Shown: positions 6,621-13,101 of the stretch, in pieces
Layout of the letters: every line of letters begins with the position of its first letter
How positions within the stretch are numbered: position 1 is the first letter of the stretch
DNA from: Christensenella sp. UBA4379
GTDB taxonomy: Bacteria > Bacillota > Clostridia > Christensenellales > Aristaeellaceae
DNA: 14,287 nucleotides
Direction of reading: 5' to 3'
Assembly: GCA_002391225.1 (NCBI GenBank)
Contig: DGRV01000083.1
Coordinates: 6,342 to 20,628, forward strand
Translations under genes and position numbers: made by a program
Notes under the pieces: model-generated
Databases searched by the model: none
What the model saw: only the letters and a program-made list of their open reading frames with translations
Told to the model about the DNA's origin: nothing

Positions 6621-6851
6621 GGTTTTTGAAACCCCAGGGGACCCGCGGCGGCTGCCCGGCACAGAGAAACGCGCCCAGGCTGAAAGCGCGTAAACTTGCT
6701 TCCGCACCCATTCCCTGTCGTTCTGCAGCCCTCCGGCTGCCGGCGGCCCCCGTTATCGGGCGTTAAAGTGGGCGGCTTCGGCCGTCAAGCAAGGTGGTAC
6801 CGCGAAGCGCGCTTCGTCCCTGCATGAATGGCGGGGGCTATTTTATTTTTT
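6621..6851 (+). ncRNA. T-box riboswitch, predicted proline-specific, upstream of proS
   Basis: The leader contains the T-box sequence AAGGTGGTACCGCG at 6791-6804. Stem I begins near ACAGAGAA (6661-6668) with an upper stem ACGCGC/GCGCGT (6669-6674/6686-6691). About 47 nt after AGAGAA, the usual distance, lies CCC (6707-6709) followed by A, giving a proline specifier; CCG at 6702-6704 is the alternative. The UGGU bulge would pair with an A73-CCA tRNA end, as expected for bacterial tRNA-Pro. Low charged tRNA-Pro would favour the antiterminator and expression of proS. Confidence 0.92.
6816..6850 (+). terminator. T-box regulated terminator upstream of proS
   Basis: GTCCCTGC (6816-6823) pairs with GCGGGGGC (6831-6838) using two G-U wobbles, followed by TATTTTATTTTTT. 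It is mutually exclusive with the antiterminator built on the T-box sequence just upstream. A 14-nt palindrome, CGAAGCGCGCTTCG (6803-6816), spans the junction. Confidence 0.8.
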
Positions 6852-6866
6852 AAAGGAGCAAGAAAG

Positions 6867-8306
6867 ATGGCAGACAAAAAGCAGGAGTTCGTCACCCATA
6901 TCACCCCCCGGGACAAGGATTTTTCCCAGTGGTACACCGACGTGGTCACCATGGCGGATCTGATGGACTATACCCCCGTCCGCGGCTGCATGGCCATGAA
7001 GCCCTATGGCAACCGCATCTGGGAACTGATTCATGACGGCCTGGACCGGCGCTTCAAGGAAACCGGCCATGAAAACGTGGCCATGCCCATGCTGATCCCG
7101 GAAAGCCTGCTGCTCAAAGAGGCGGAGCACGTGGAGGGCTTTGCTCCCGAAGTGGCCTGGGTCACCCAGGGCGGCACCGAAAAGCTGCAGGAGCGCCTGG
7201 CAGTGCGTCCCACCAGCGAAACCATCTTCTGCACGATGTTCTCCAAGTGGGTCGAGTCCTGGCGGGACCTGCCCCTCAAATACAACCAGTGGTGCTCGGT
7301 GATGCGCTGGGAAAAGACCACCCGTCCCTTCCTGCGCACGGCGGAGTTCTGGTGGCAGGAGGGCCATACCGTCCACGCCACGGCGGAAGAAGCGGAGCAG
7401 GAAACCATGCAGATGCTCTATGTCTACCGCGATTTTGCCGAGCAGGAGCTGGCCATGCCCGTGTTCTGCGGCCAGAAGTCCGAAAAGGAAAAGTTCGCCG
7501 GCGCCCGGGCCACCTACTCCATTGAGGCCATGATGCAGGACGGCAAGGCCCTGCAGGCCGGCACCTCCCACAACTTCGGCACCAACTTCTCCGTGCCCTA
7601 CAACGTCCAGTATCTGAGCAAGGAAGGCAAGCTCGAATACTGCCATGAGACCAGCTGGGGCGTCTCCACCCGCCTGATCGGCGCCATCATCATGACCCAC
7701 GGCGACGAGCGCGGCCTCAAGCTCCCGCCCGCCGTGGCCCCCTACCAGGTGGTGCTGGTGCCCGTGGCGGCCCATAAGGGCGGCGTCCTGGAAAAGTGCG
7801 AGGAAGTGGCCGCTTCCCTCAAGGCCGCCGGCCTGCGCGTCAAGCTGGACGACCGCGACAACGTCTCTCCCGGCTTTAAGTTCAACGAGTGGGAGCTCAA
7901 GGGCGTGCCCGTCCGCGTGGAAATCGGTCCCCGGGATATCGAAAAGGGCGCGGCCATGATCGTGCGGCGCGATACGTTTGAAAAGACCTCTCTGCCCCTG
8001 GAGGGCCTGGGCGAAGCTCTGGTCAAGATGATGGACGACATCACCGCCAACATGTTCAAAATCGCCGATGATTTCCGCCAGGCCCACACCAAGGTCGTCA
8101 CCAATATGGACGAGCTGGGCGAACAGGTGAACGGCGGCTACGCCAAGGCCATGTGGTGCGGAGATCGGGCCTGCGAGGACCAGATCAAGGAGCGCTTCAG
8201 CGCCACCTCCCGCAACATGCCCTTCGACCAGACCCCCGTGGGCGAAACCTGTGTCTGCTGCGGCAAAAAGGCCGCCAAGGTCATGTATTTCGCGAAGGCG
8301 TATTGA
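6867..8306 (+). CDS. proS: Prolyl-tRNA synthetase, short archaeal/eukaryal-type
   Basis: A 479-residue class II aminoacyl-tRNA synthetase that charges tRNA-Pro with proline in the cytoplasm. Class II motif 2 lies at about residues 144-166 (VMRWEKTTRPFLRTAEF with WWQEGH), and motif 3 at about 264-283, ending GDERGL. The anticodon-binding domain spans roughly 295-400. The C-terminal domain has a probable zinc site (Cys431, Cys436, Cys462, Cys465) and ends in Tyr, as in the archaeal/eukaryal-type ProRS. The bacterial-type editing insertion is absent, matching the short length. The start is the ATG after AAAGGAGC (6852-6859); an ATG at 6828 lies inside the T-box terminator and is rejected. Expression should rise on proline starvation through the leader. 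Confidence 0.97.
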   Translation: MADKKQEFVTHITPRDKDFSQWYTDVVTMADLMDYTPVRGCMAMKPYGNRIWELIHDGLDRRFKETGHENVAMPMLIPESLLLKEAEHVEGFAPEVAWVTQGGTEKLQERLAVRPTSETIFCTMFSKWVESWRDLPLKYNQWCSVMRWEKTTRPFLRTAEFWWQEGHTVHATAEEAEQETMQMLYVYRDFAEQELAMPVFCGQKSEKEKFAGARATYSIEAMMQDGKALQAGTSHNFGTNFSVPYNVQYLSKEGKLEYCHETSWGVSTRLIGAIIMTHGDERGLKLPPAVAPYQVVLVPVAAHKGGVLEKCEEVAASLKAAGLRVKLDDRDNVSPGFKFNEWELKGVPVRVEIGPRDIEKGAAMIVRRDTFEKTSLPLEGLGEALVKMMDDITANMFKIADDFRQAHTKVVTNMDELGEQVNGGYAKAMWCGDRACEDQIKERFSATSRNMPFDQTPVGETCVCCGKKAAKVMYFAKAY

Positions 8307-8334
8307 TCCATACGGGACAAAATACACCCAAAAA

Positions 8335-8366
8335 ACATCCCGCCCCCTTGACGAGGGGCGGGATGT
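8335..8366. terminator. Strong hairpin after proS, overlapping the next promoter
   Basis: A perfect 12-bp stem pairs 8335-8346 with 8355-8366. The plus-strand tail is weak (CGTTTAG); on the minus strand the hairpin is followed by a run of T. It is placed to end proS transcripts, but termination efficiency is uncertain. The -35 box of the downstream promoter occupies its loop. Confidence 0.6.
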
Positions 8367-8376
8367 CGTTTAGAAT
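8348..8376 (+). promoter_or_regulatory. Sigma-A promoter of the Trp T-box operon
   Basis: -35 TTGACG at 8348-8353, a 17-nt spacer, and -10 TAGAAT at 8371-8376. The expected start point is about 8383. The -35 lies in the loop, and most of the spacer in the 3' arm, of the proS terminator hairpin. Confidence 0.8.
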
Positions 8377-8388
8377 AAAGCCAGTTTC

Positions 8389-8420
8389 AGATCAAACCGC
8401 TGAAGTGGAGATCAAACCGC
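8389..8420 (+). repeat. 12-nt direct repeat at the start of the Trp T-box leader
   Basis: AGATCAAACCGC occurs at 8389-8400 and again at 8409-8420, a 20-nt period. Both copies lie between the predicted transcript start and stem I. The role is unknown. Confidence 0.75.
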
Positions 8421-8634
8421 GGAGCGCGCTCACAGAGAGCCGGGGGTGCTGGAAACCCGGCAGAAAGCGGCCCGGCAAATGGACCACAAAGGGAAAGGGG
8501 AAAGGGCGAAAGCCCGAGTATCCGGACCGTATGCCCGCGTTAAGGGCGGGGGATGTGATGGCATCCCTGACGAGAGGATATTTCGGCTAAGGCCGGGATA
8601 TCAACAAAGGTGGCACCGCAAGGCTGATCATTCC

Positions 8635-8668
8635 AGCCCTGTCCTTTGAAGGGACAGGGCTGTTTTTA
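8635..8668 (+). terminator. T-box regulated terminator upstream of the Dabb gene
   Basis: AGCCCTGTCC (8635-8644) pairs perfectly with GGACAGGGCT (8652-8661), followed by GTTTTTATT. It lies 16 nt after the T-box sequence, where the leader terminator is expected. Confidence 0.92.
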
Positions 8669-8684
8669 TTTGGAGGAGACATCT

Positions 8685-8975
8685 ATGAAACATTTCGTCC
8701 TGATGCGTTTACAGCCCGGCGTGTTTGATGAAGAAGCCGAGCGGGATTACAGGGAAACCTTTGATGCGCTGCGGAAGGCTTTGCCGGAAGAGATTCTGGC
8801 CGTAACCGTCCGGCGGAACGTCGTGGACCGTCCGCAGAACATGAACGTTATGATCGAGATGAGCCTGAAGGACCAGGCGTCCCTCCAGAAGTATCTGTCC
8901 CATCCCCTCCACGTTGGGATCGGACAAAGGTATAACCCCTTTGTAGAGGCCATTGCCTCCTTCGACTGCGAGTAA
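8685..8975 (+). CDS. Dabb (stress-responsive alpha/beta barrel) domain protein
   Basis: A 96-residue protein occupying the whole of a Dabb-type dimeric ferredoxin-like barrel. It starts with a KHFVLMRL strand (about residues 2-9) in the style of the Dabb HxVxFK strand, has a helix rich in charged residues (15-33), a central RNVVDRPQNMNVMIEM segment (about 44-60), and the family's SHPLHVGIGQR motif near residues 80-90. Family members are small dimers; some bind or cyclise aromatic or polyketide molecules, most have no known role. It is the first gene after the Trp T-box terminator, with a good GGAGGAG site at 8672-8678 and trpX 96 nt downstream. It should therefore be induced by tryptophan starvation. 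A role in tryptophan or indole handling is inference; no catalytic residue can be assigned. Confidence 0.8.
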   Translation: MKHFVLMRLQPGVFDEEAERDYRETFDALRKALPEEILAVTVRRNVVDRPQNMNVMIEMSLKDQASLQKYLSHPLHVGIGQRYNPFVEAIASFDCE

Positions 8976-8997
8976 CGCTGGTCCAAACGGTTTTCCT

Positions 8998-9017
8998 CCG
9001 CCTGTCCGGACAGGCGG
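8998..9017. promoter_or_regulatory. Perfect 20-bp palindrome between the Dabb gene and trpX
   Basis: CCGCCTGTCC is followed immediately by its exact complement GGACAGGCGG. It ends one base before a possible -35 box (9018). It could be an operator or an intercistronic mRNA hairpin; no T-run follows. Confidence 0.6.
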
Positions 9018-9046
9018 TTGAAACAGATAGAAACGAAACATAAAAA
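9018..9046 (+). promoter_or_regulatory. Possible internal promoter ahead of trpX
   Basis: TTGAAA (9018-9023) lies 17 nt before TAAAAA (9041-9046). The -35 is good and the -10 poor. If active, it would let the importer be made independently of the T-box. Confidence 0.35.
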
Positions 9047-9071
9047 ATGATAAAACACAGGAGGTATCCCC

Positions 9072-10046
9072 ATGAAAAAGCTGATCGCTGCGGTTCTGTT
9101 CCTGACGCTGGTTCTCTCCTGCCTGACCGGCTTTGCCGAAAGCGCGAAAACCTACAAGGTCGGCCTGGTGATGCTGATTGAAAACGGGGCCTTCATGGAC
9201 ATGAAGCAGGGCATTGTCGAGGGTTTGGCCGAGCTGGGCTACAAGGAAAATGAAAACCTGACCATCGATTATCAGAACGCCCAGGGCGACGCCACCAACC
9301 TGAACACCATCTGCCAGGGCATGGACGACGGCACCTACGACCTGGTGATCACCATCGCGACACCCGCCACCCAGGCCTTTGTGGCCCTGGAATCCCAGAC
9401 GCCGAACGTCTTCTGCTCCGTGGCCGCCCCGGTGGCCGCCGGTGTCATGAGCGCCCTGGATACGCCGGACATGAACTCCACCGGCACCTCCAACGCGATC
9501 CCCTCGGGCGATATCCTGAGCCTCGGCTTCAAGATCACCCCGAACGTCTCAAAGGTCGGCCTGATCTACTGCACCAGCGAGGTCAACGCCGTCAACGCCA
9601 TGGCCAGCGCCAAGGCCTATCTGACCGAAACCGGCGTCGCCTTTGAGGAAGTAACCGTCTCCAATTCCTCCGAGGTCCAGACCGCCGCTCAGGTACTGAT
9701 CGACAAGGGCGTCGACTGTGTGTTCGTCGCCAACGATTCCGTGGTCCAGGCCGCGGTCGATATCCTGGCGGAGCTGTGCACCGAGGAAGGCATCCCGACC
9801 TACTGCTGCTCGGCGACCACCGTAAAGTCCGGCTGCCTGGCCACCCTGGCCATGAGCGACGTCGGCATCGGCAGGCAGACGGCCGCCATCGCCGCCAAAG
9901 TCCTCTCCGGCACGCCGGTCGCGGAGATCCCCGCCGAGGTTGTGCCCGCCAACATCGTTTCCGTGAATAAGACGACCATGGAAGCCCTCGGCATCACCCT
10001 GCCGGAGGAAGTGCTGGCGATGGGGGAAGTACAGTATCTTGAGTAA
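9072..10046 (+). CDS. trpX: TrpX-type ABC transporter substrate-binding protein
   Basis: A 324-residue exported binding protein of the ABC substrate-binding (DUF534/TrpX) family with the typical opening after the leader: YKVGLVMLIENGAF, then GIVEGLAELGYKENENLTIDYQNAQGD. The leader (1-22) has a Lys pair and hydrophobic core. It could be cleaved by signal peptidase I after Gly-Phe-Ala22 or, less canonically, lipidated at Cys17 (VLSC). Two Rossmann-like lobes follow. AGGAGG at 9059-9064 sets the start. Permease and ATPase genes follow in the TrpXYZ order. The Trp specifier in the leader upstream argues for tryptophan as ligand; family members also take other small molecules, so this rests on the T-box reading rather than on visible pocket residues. 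Confidence 0.9.
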   Translation: MKKLIAAVLFLTLVLSCLTGFAESAKTYKVGLVMLIENGAFMDMKQGIVEGLAELGYKENENLTIDYQNAQGDATNLNTICQGMDDGTYDLVITIATPATQAFVALESQTPNVFCSVAAPVAAGVMSALDTPDMNSTGTSNAIPSGDILSLGFKITPNVSKVGLIYCTSEVNAVNAMASAKAYLTETGVAFEEVTVSNSSEVQTAAQVLIDKGVDCVFVANDSVVQAAVDILAELCTEEGIPTYCCSATTVKSGCLATLAMSDVGIGRQTAAIAAKVLSGTPVAEIPAEVVPANIVSVNKTTMEALGITLPEEVLAMGEVQYLE

Positions 10047-10052
10047 ACACAT

Positions 10053-10080
10053 CTGGGAGGGGGACACGTCCCCCTCCCAG
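10053..10080 (+). other. Perfect 13-bp intercistronic hairpin between trpX and trpY
   Basis: Arms 10053-10065 and 10068-10080 are exactly complementary (GC-rich) around two bases. No T-run follows (GATTTACC). It lies 6 nt after the trpX stop. The usual role of such a hairpin is to protect the upstream mRNA so that binding protein exceeds permease; partial termination is possible. Confidence 0.7.
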
Positions 10081-10162
10081 GATTTACCAACCAGTTCAGT
10101 ATAGCATGTAACGTATAAAGAAAACAGTTTCTCTTTCACCCACCCGATCTTTGGAGCAGCCG

Positions 10163-11056
10163 ATGAAACTATTGATTGACTCGATTCAGTTGGGGCTTTT
10201 GTACGGCGTGATGGCGCTGGGCATTTACATCAGCTTCCGCATCCTCGCGGTGCCGGACCTGACCACGGAGGGAAGCTTTGCCTTCGGCCTCTCGGTGTCC
10301 GCCGCGGTGACCTCTCTGGGCCACCCTGTGCTCGCCCTTCCGGCCGCGATGGCGGCCGGGGCCGCGGCGGGGGCGGTGACCGGCTTCCTGCAGACCCGCT
10401 GGAAAATCCATCCGATCCTCTCCGGCATCATCACGATGAGCGGGCTGTATTCGGTCAACCTGTCGGTGCTGGGCGGCTCGCCCAACCTGACGCTGGTGCG
10501 GGCGAACACGGTGTTCAAGCTCATCCCTTTCCTGAGCAAGAACGACGCGAAAACCGTCCTGCCGATCTTCTTTGCCCTGCTCTGCCTGGGCCTGATCATC
10601 CTGTTTTTCAGGACCCACATTGGCATGTGCATCCGCGCCGTGGGCGACAACGAGGACATGGTCCGCGCCTCGTCGATCCATACCGGCGCCTGCAAGATCA
10701 TCGCCTTCTGCGTGTCCAACGGGCTGATCGCCCTGTCCGGCGCCCTGATCGCCCAGTATCAGGGCTATGCGGACATCTCGTCCAGCACCGGCATCCTGGT
10801 GGTGGGGCTGGCCTCCGTGATCATCGGGGAAGCGGTGTTTGGAAGAAGGAGCGTGACGGTCGGCTTCATCTCCGCCGTCGTCGGCTCCCTGATCTACCGC
10901 TATATCATCGCCCTGGCAACCCGCTACAGCCCTCTCCCCGCCCATATGCTGCGGCTGGTCTCCGCGGTGATCGTCGCCCTGGCCCTGGCTCTGCCGGCCT
11001 TCCGCGAACACCTGGGTACGGCCAGGCTCCGGAAAGGAGGGACGGACGATGCTTGA
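10163..11056 (+). CDS. trpY: TrpY-type ABC transporter permease
   Basis: A 297-residue integral membrane protein of the branched-chain amino acid type permease superfamily (BPD_transp_2). Hydrophobic segments lie at about residues 8-30, 36-52, 56-78, 85-103, 133-150, 178-197, 210-226, 232-252 and 262-280. The loop around 158-174 (AVGDNEDMVRASSIHTG) is in the position and style of the coupling helix that contacts the ATPase. GGAG at 10153-10156 supports the ATG at 10163; an in-frame TTG at 10151 precedes this site and is rejected. The last 8 bases overlap the ATPase gene, indicating translational coupling. It would form the channel of the tryptophan-type importer with trpX and trpZ. Confidence 0.92.
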   Translation: MKLLIDSIQLGLLYGVMALGIYISFRILAVPDLTTEGSFAFGLSVSAAVTSLGHPVLALPAAMAAGAAAGAVTGFLQTRWKIHPILSGIITMSGLYSVNLSVLGGSPNLTLVRANTVFKLIPFLSKNDAKTVLPIFFALLCLGLIILFFRTHIGMCIRAVGDNEDMVRASSIHTGACKIIAFCVSNGLIALSGALIAQYQGYADISSSTGILVVGLASVIIGEAVFGRRSVTVGFISAVVGSLIYRYIIALATRYSPLPAHMLRLVSAVIVALALALPAFREHLGTARLRKGGTDDA

Positions 11057-11849
11057 CATCCGCAACGCCGTCAAGGTGTTTGAAAAGGGCACGCCCATCG
11101 AGCACACGGCGCTCAACAACCTGAATCTCCACCTGGAGCCGGGGGAATTCGTCACCGTGATCGGCTCCAACGGGGCGGGCAAATCCACCCTCTTTAACGC
11201 CGTCTGCGGCACCTTCCTGTTGAACCGGGGCCGCATCTTCCTGGACGGGCAGGACATTACCTACCTGCCCGAGCACGTCCGGGCCCGGACCATCGGCCGG
11301 GTCTTCCAGGACCCGATGAAGGGCACGGCCCCCCACATGACCATCGAGGAAAACCTGTCCCTGGCCCATTCCCGCTCCACCGCCCGGGCCCTCTCCTTTG
11401 CCCCGGCCAAAAAGGAAATCGCCCTGTTCCGGGACCGGCTTTCAGAGTTCCGCATGGGCCTGGAGGACCGGATGAAGACGAAGGTCGGCCTCCTGTCCGG
11501 CGGCCAGCGCCAGGCGGTCACCCTGCTGATGTGTACCATCGTCCCCCCAAAGCTCCTCCTTCTGGACGAGCACACCGCCGCCCTGGACCCGGCCACCGCG
11601 GAACAGGTGATGGACATCACGAAAAAGACGGTGGAAGCCTACCGCCTGACCACGATGATGATCACCCACAACATCTCCCAGGCCCTCTCCACCGGAACCC
11701 GCACCGTCATGATGGACGAAGGCGAAATCCTCTTCGACATGAGCGGGGAAGAAAGGGAAAAAACGACGGTGGACGATCTGATGCGGATGTATTCGACGAG
11801 CAGGAAAAAGGAACTGGACAATGATCGGATGCTGCTGAAAAAGGAATAA
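11049..11849 (+). CDS. trpZ: TrpZ-type ABC transporter ATP-binding protein
   Basis: A 266-residue ABC ATPase that powers the importer at the inner face of the membrane. Walker A is GSNGAGKST at residues 39-47 (Lys45), the Q-loop Gln is at 87, the ABC signature LSGGQ at 149-153, Walker B LLLLDE at 169-174 with the D-loop just after, and the switch His at 207. All catalytic elements are intact. The VFQDPMKGTAPHMTIEENL stretch is typical of this uncharacterised/Trp-type group. AAAGGAGG at 11033-11040 serves the ATG, which lies inside the 3' end of trpY. It is the last gene of the Trp T-box operon and converges with dnaJ. Confidence 0.95.
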   Translation: MLDIRNAVKVFEKGTPIEHTALNNLNLHLEPGEFVTVIGSNGAGKSTLFNAVCGTFLLNRGRIFLDGQDITYLPEHVRARTIGRVFQDPMKGTAPHMTIEENLSLAHSRSTARALSFAPAKKEIALFRDRLSEFRMGLEDRMKTKVGLLSGGQRQAVTLLMCTIVPPKLLLLDEHTAALDPATAEQVMDITKKTVEAYRLTTMMITHNISQALSTGTRTVMMDEGEILFDMSGEEREKTTVDDLMRMYSTSRKKELDNDRMLLKKE

Positions 11850-11855
11850 AAAATA

Positions 11856-11884
11856 CGCCCTCTCGCCGATGTGACGAGGGGGCG
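11856..11884. terminator. Terminator between converging trpZ and dnaJ
   Basis: Arms 11856-11865 and 11875-11884 pair fully (one G-U wobble). Read on the minus strand, the hairpin is followed by TATTTTTTATTCC, giving a good intrinsic terminator for dnaJ. On the plus strand the tail (CATCCTATG) is poor, so it ends trpZ transcripts less well. Confidence 0.85.
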
Positions 11885-11894
11885 CATCCTATGT

Positions 11895-13031
11895 TCAGTT
11901 AAACAAGCTCTTCACCTTGTCCAGAAAGCTTTTGGCTCCCTCGTATTCCTTGCCGGTGGATTCGGCGTCGAACTGGCGGAGGAGGTCTTTTTGCTTTTCG
12001 GTCAGGCGCTTGGGGACCTCGACCTTGACCCGGATCAGCAGGTCGCCCTTGTAGGCGCTGCCGACGCGGGGGAGGCCCTGGCCTTTGATGCGGAACTCGG
12101 TGCCGGACTGGGTGCCCTCGGGGATGTGATACTTGATCTTGCCCGTGAGGGTGGGGACGTCGATGTCCGCGCCCAGGGTGGCCTGGGTGAAGGAAATCGG
12201 CATGTCCAGCAGCAGGGTCGTGCCGTCCCGCTGGAAGAGCTTGTGGGGACGGACGGAGATGGTCACGTACAGGTCACCGGCGGGGCCGCCGTTCATGCCG
12301 GGGCCGCCCTGGCCGTGCAGGACGATGCTCTGGCCGTGGGCGATGCCGGCGGGCACCTTGACGTGGGCCGTGCGCTTGACGCGCTTGATGCCCGAGCCGC
12401 CGCAGGAGGTGCACTTGTCGGTGACGATTTTGCCGGTGCCGCGGCACGTGGAGCAGGGCCGGGTCACGAGCATGAAGCCGCCCTGGGTCCTGATCTGGCC
12501 GGTGCCCTTGCAGGTCGGGCAGGTCTGGGGCTTGGTGCCGGGCTTGGCGCCGGAGCCGCCGCAGGTGGTGCAGGTCTCCTCGCGGTAGAACTCAAAGGAC
12601 TTTTCGCAGCCCATGGCCGCTTCCTCAAAGGAGAGCTTGAGTTCGTACTGCAGGTCCTGCCCTGCCTGGGGCGCGTTGCGGTGCTGGCTGTTCATGCCGC
12701 CCATGCCGCCGAAGAGCTGGTCGAAAATGCTCCCCATGCCGCCCAGGTCGCCGAAGCCGGAAAAATCGAAGCCGCCGCCGGCGCCCCCGAAGGGGTTCTG
12801 CGGGCCGTCCATGCCGAACTGGTCGTAGCGCGCCCGCTTTTCCGGGTCGGACAGGACCTCGTTGGCCTCGTTCAGCTCCTTGAAGCGGGCCTCGGCGTTT
12901 TTGTCGTTGGGATGCAGGTCCGGGTGACATTCCTTGGCCAGCTTCCGGTAGGCCTTTTTAATGTCTTCCTCGGTGGCGTTCTTCGGGACGCCCAGCACCT
13001 CGTAATAATCTCTTTTCGTCGTGGTTGCCAA
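11895..13031 (-). CDS. dnaJ: Chaperone protein DnaJ
   Basis: A 378-residue type I Hsp40 co-chaperone that stimulates the DnaK ATPase and delivers unfolded substrates. The J domain covers about residues 5-70 with the essential HPD at 36-38. The Gly/Phe-rich linker is about 72-115. The zinc-binding domain has four CxxCxGxG repeats with Cys pairs at 154/157, 171/174, 193/196 and 207/210, and the C-terminal substrate-binding domains end near 342. Full length and intact. The start is TTG (13029-13031 on this strand's complement), because TCACCTCT at 13037-13044 reads AGAGGTGA 5 nt ahead and no ATG is suitably placed. It lies downstream of dnaK on the same strand, separated by a long structured gap. 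No CIRCE element (TTAGCACTC-N9-GAGTGCTAA) is seen directly upstream. Confidence 0.96.
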   Translation of the reverse strand: MATTTKRDYYEVLGVPKNATEEDIKKAYRKLAKECHPDLHPNDKNAEARFKELNEANEVLSDPEKRARYDQFGMDGPQNPFGGAGGGFDFSGFGDLGGMGSIFDQLFGGMGGMNSQHRNAPQAGQDLQYELKLSFEEAAMGCEKSFEFYREETCTTCGGSGAKPGTKPQTCPTCKGTGQIRTQGGFMLVTRPCSTCRGTGKIVTDKCTSCGGSGIKRVKRTAHVKVPAGIAHGQSIVLHGQGGPGMNGGPAGDLYVTISVRPHKLFQRDGTTLLLDMPISFTQATLGADIDVPTLTGKIKYHIPEGTQSGTEFRIKGQGLPRVGSAYKGDLLIRVKVEVPKRLTEKQKDLLRQFDAESTGKEYEGAKSFLDKVKSLFN

Positions 13032-13036
13032 TGAAA

Positions 13037-13044
13037 TCACCTCT
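13037..13044 (-). promoter_or_regulatory. Ribosome-binding site deciding the TTG start of dnaJ
   Basis: On the minus strand AGAGGTGA lies 5 nt before TTG, which leads into ATTTKRDYYEVLG. The in-frame GTG inside this site cannot be the start. Confidence 0.75.
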
Positions 13045-13101
13045 GGATGCCGAAGCGTCCTGTAAAAATAAAAAACAATTTGTGAAGAGAAGTCCGTCTG
13101 A

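Larger units (their letters stand above)
8383..8668 (+). ncRNA. T-box riboswitch, predicted tryptophan-specific, upstream of the Dabb-trpXYZ operon
   Basis: Stem I shows ACAGAGAG near 8432-8439 and the upper stem GCCGGG...CCCGGC. About 46 nt after AGAGAG comes UGG (8480-8482) followed by ACC, where canonical T-box leaders carry the specifier codon; UGG is tryptophan. Internal hairpins follow, such as GGGATG/CATCCC (8550-8555/8562-8567). The T-box AAAGGTGGCACCGC is at 8606-8619. Its UGGC bulge would pair with a G73-CCA end, and bacterial tRNA-Trp has G73, an independent match to the UGG reading. Uncharged tRNA-Trp should switch the operon on. Confidence 0.93.

Noticed and set aside
6843..8327. 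Minus-strand frame of nearly 500 codons opposite proS
   Set aside because: It is the complement of an unmistakable ProRS with intact class II motifs, and its composition is artefactual.
10081..10162. Separate promoter for trpY
   Set aside because: TATAAA near 10114 has no -35 at acceptable spacing.
10169..11257. Minus-strand frame opposite trpY
   Set aside because: It has a Gln/Asp/Gly/His-rich antisense composition, and trpY has the membrane pattern and translational coupling to trpZ.
11871..13034. Plus-strand frame opposite dnaJ
   Set aside because: It mirrors the dnaJ codons and is Ala/Gly/Leu/Val-rich without domains.
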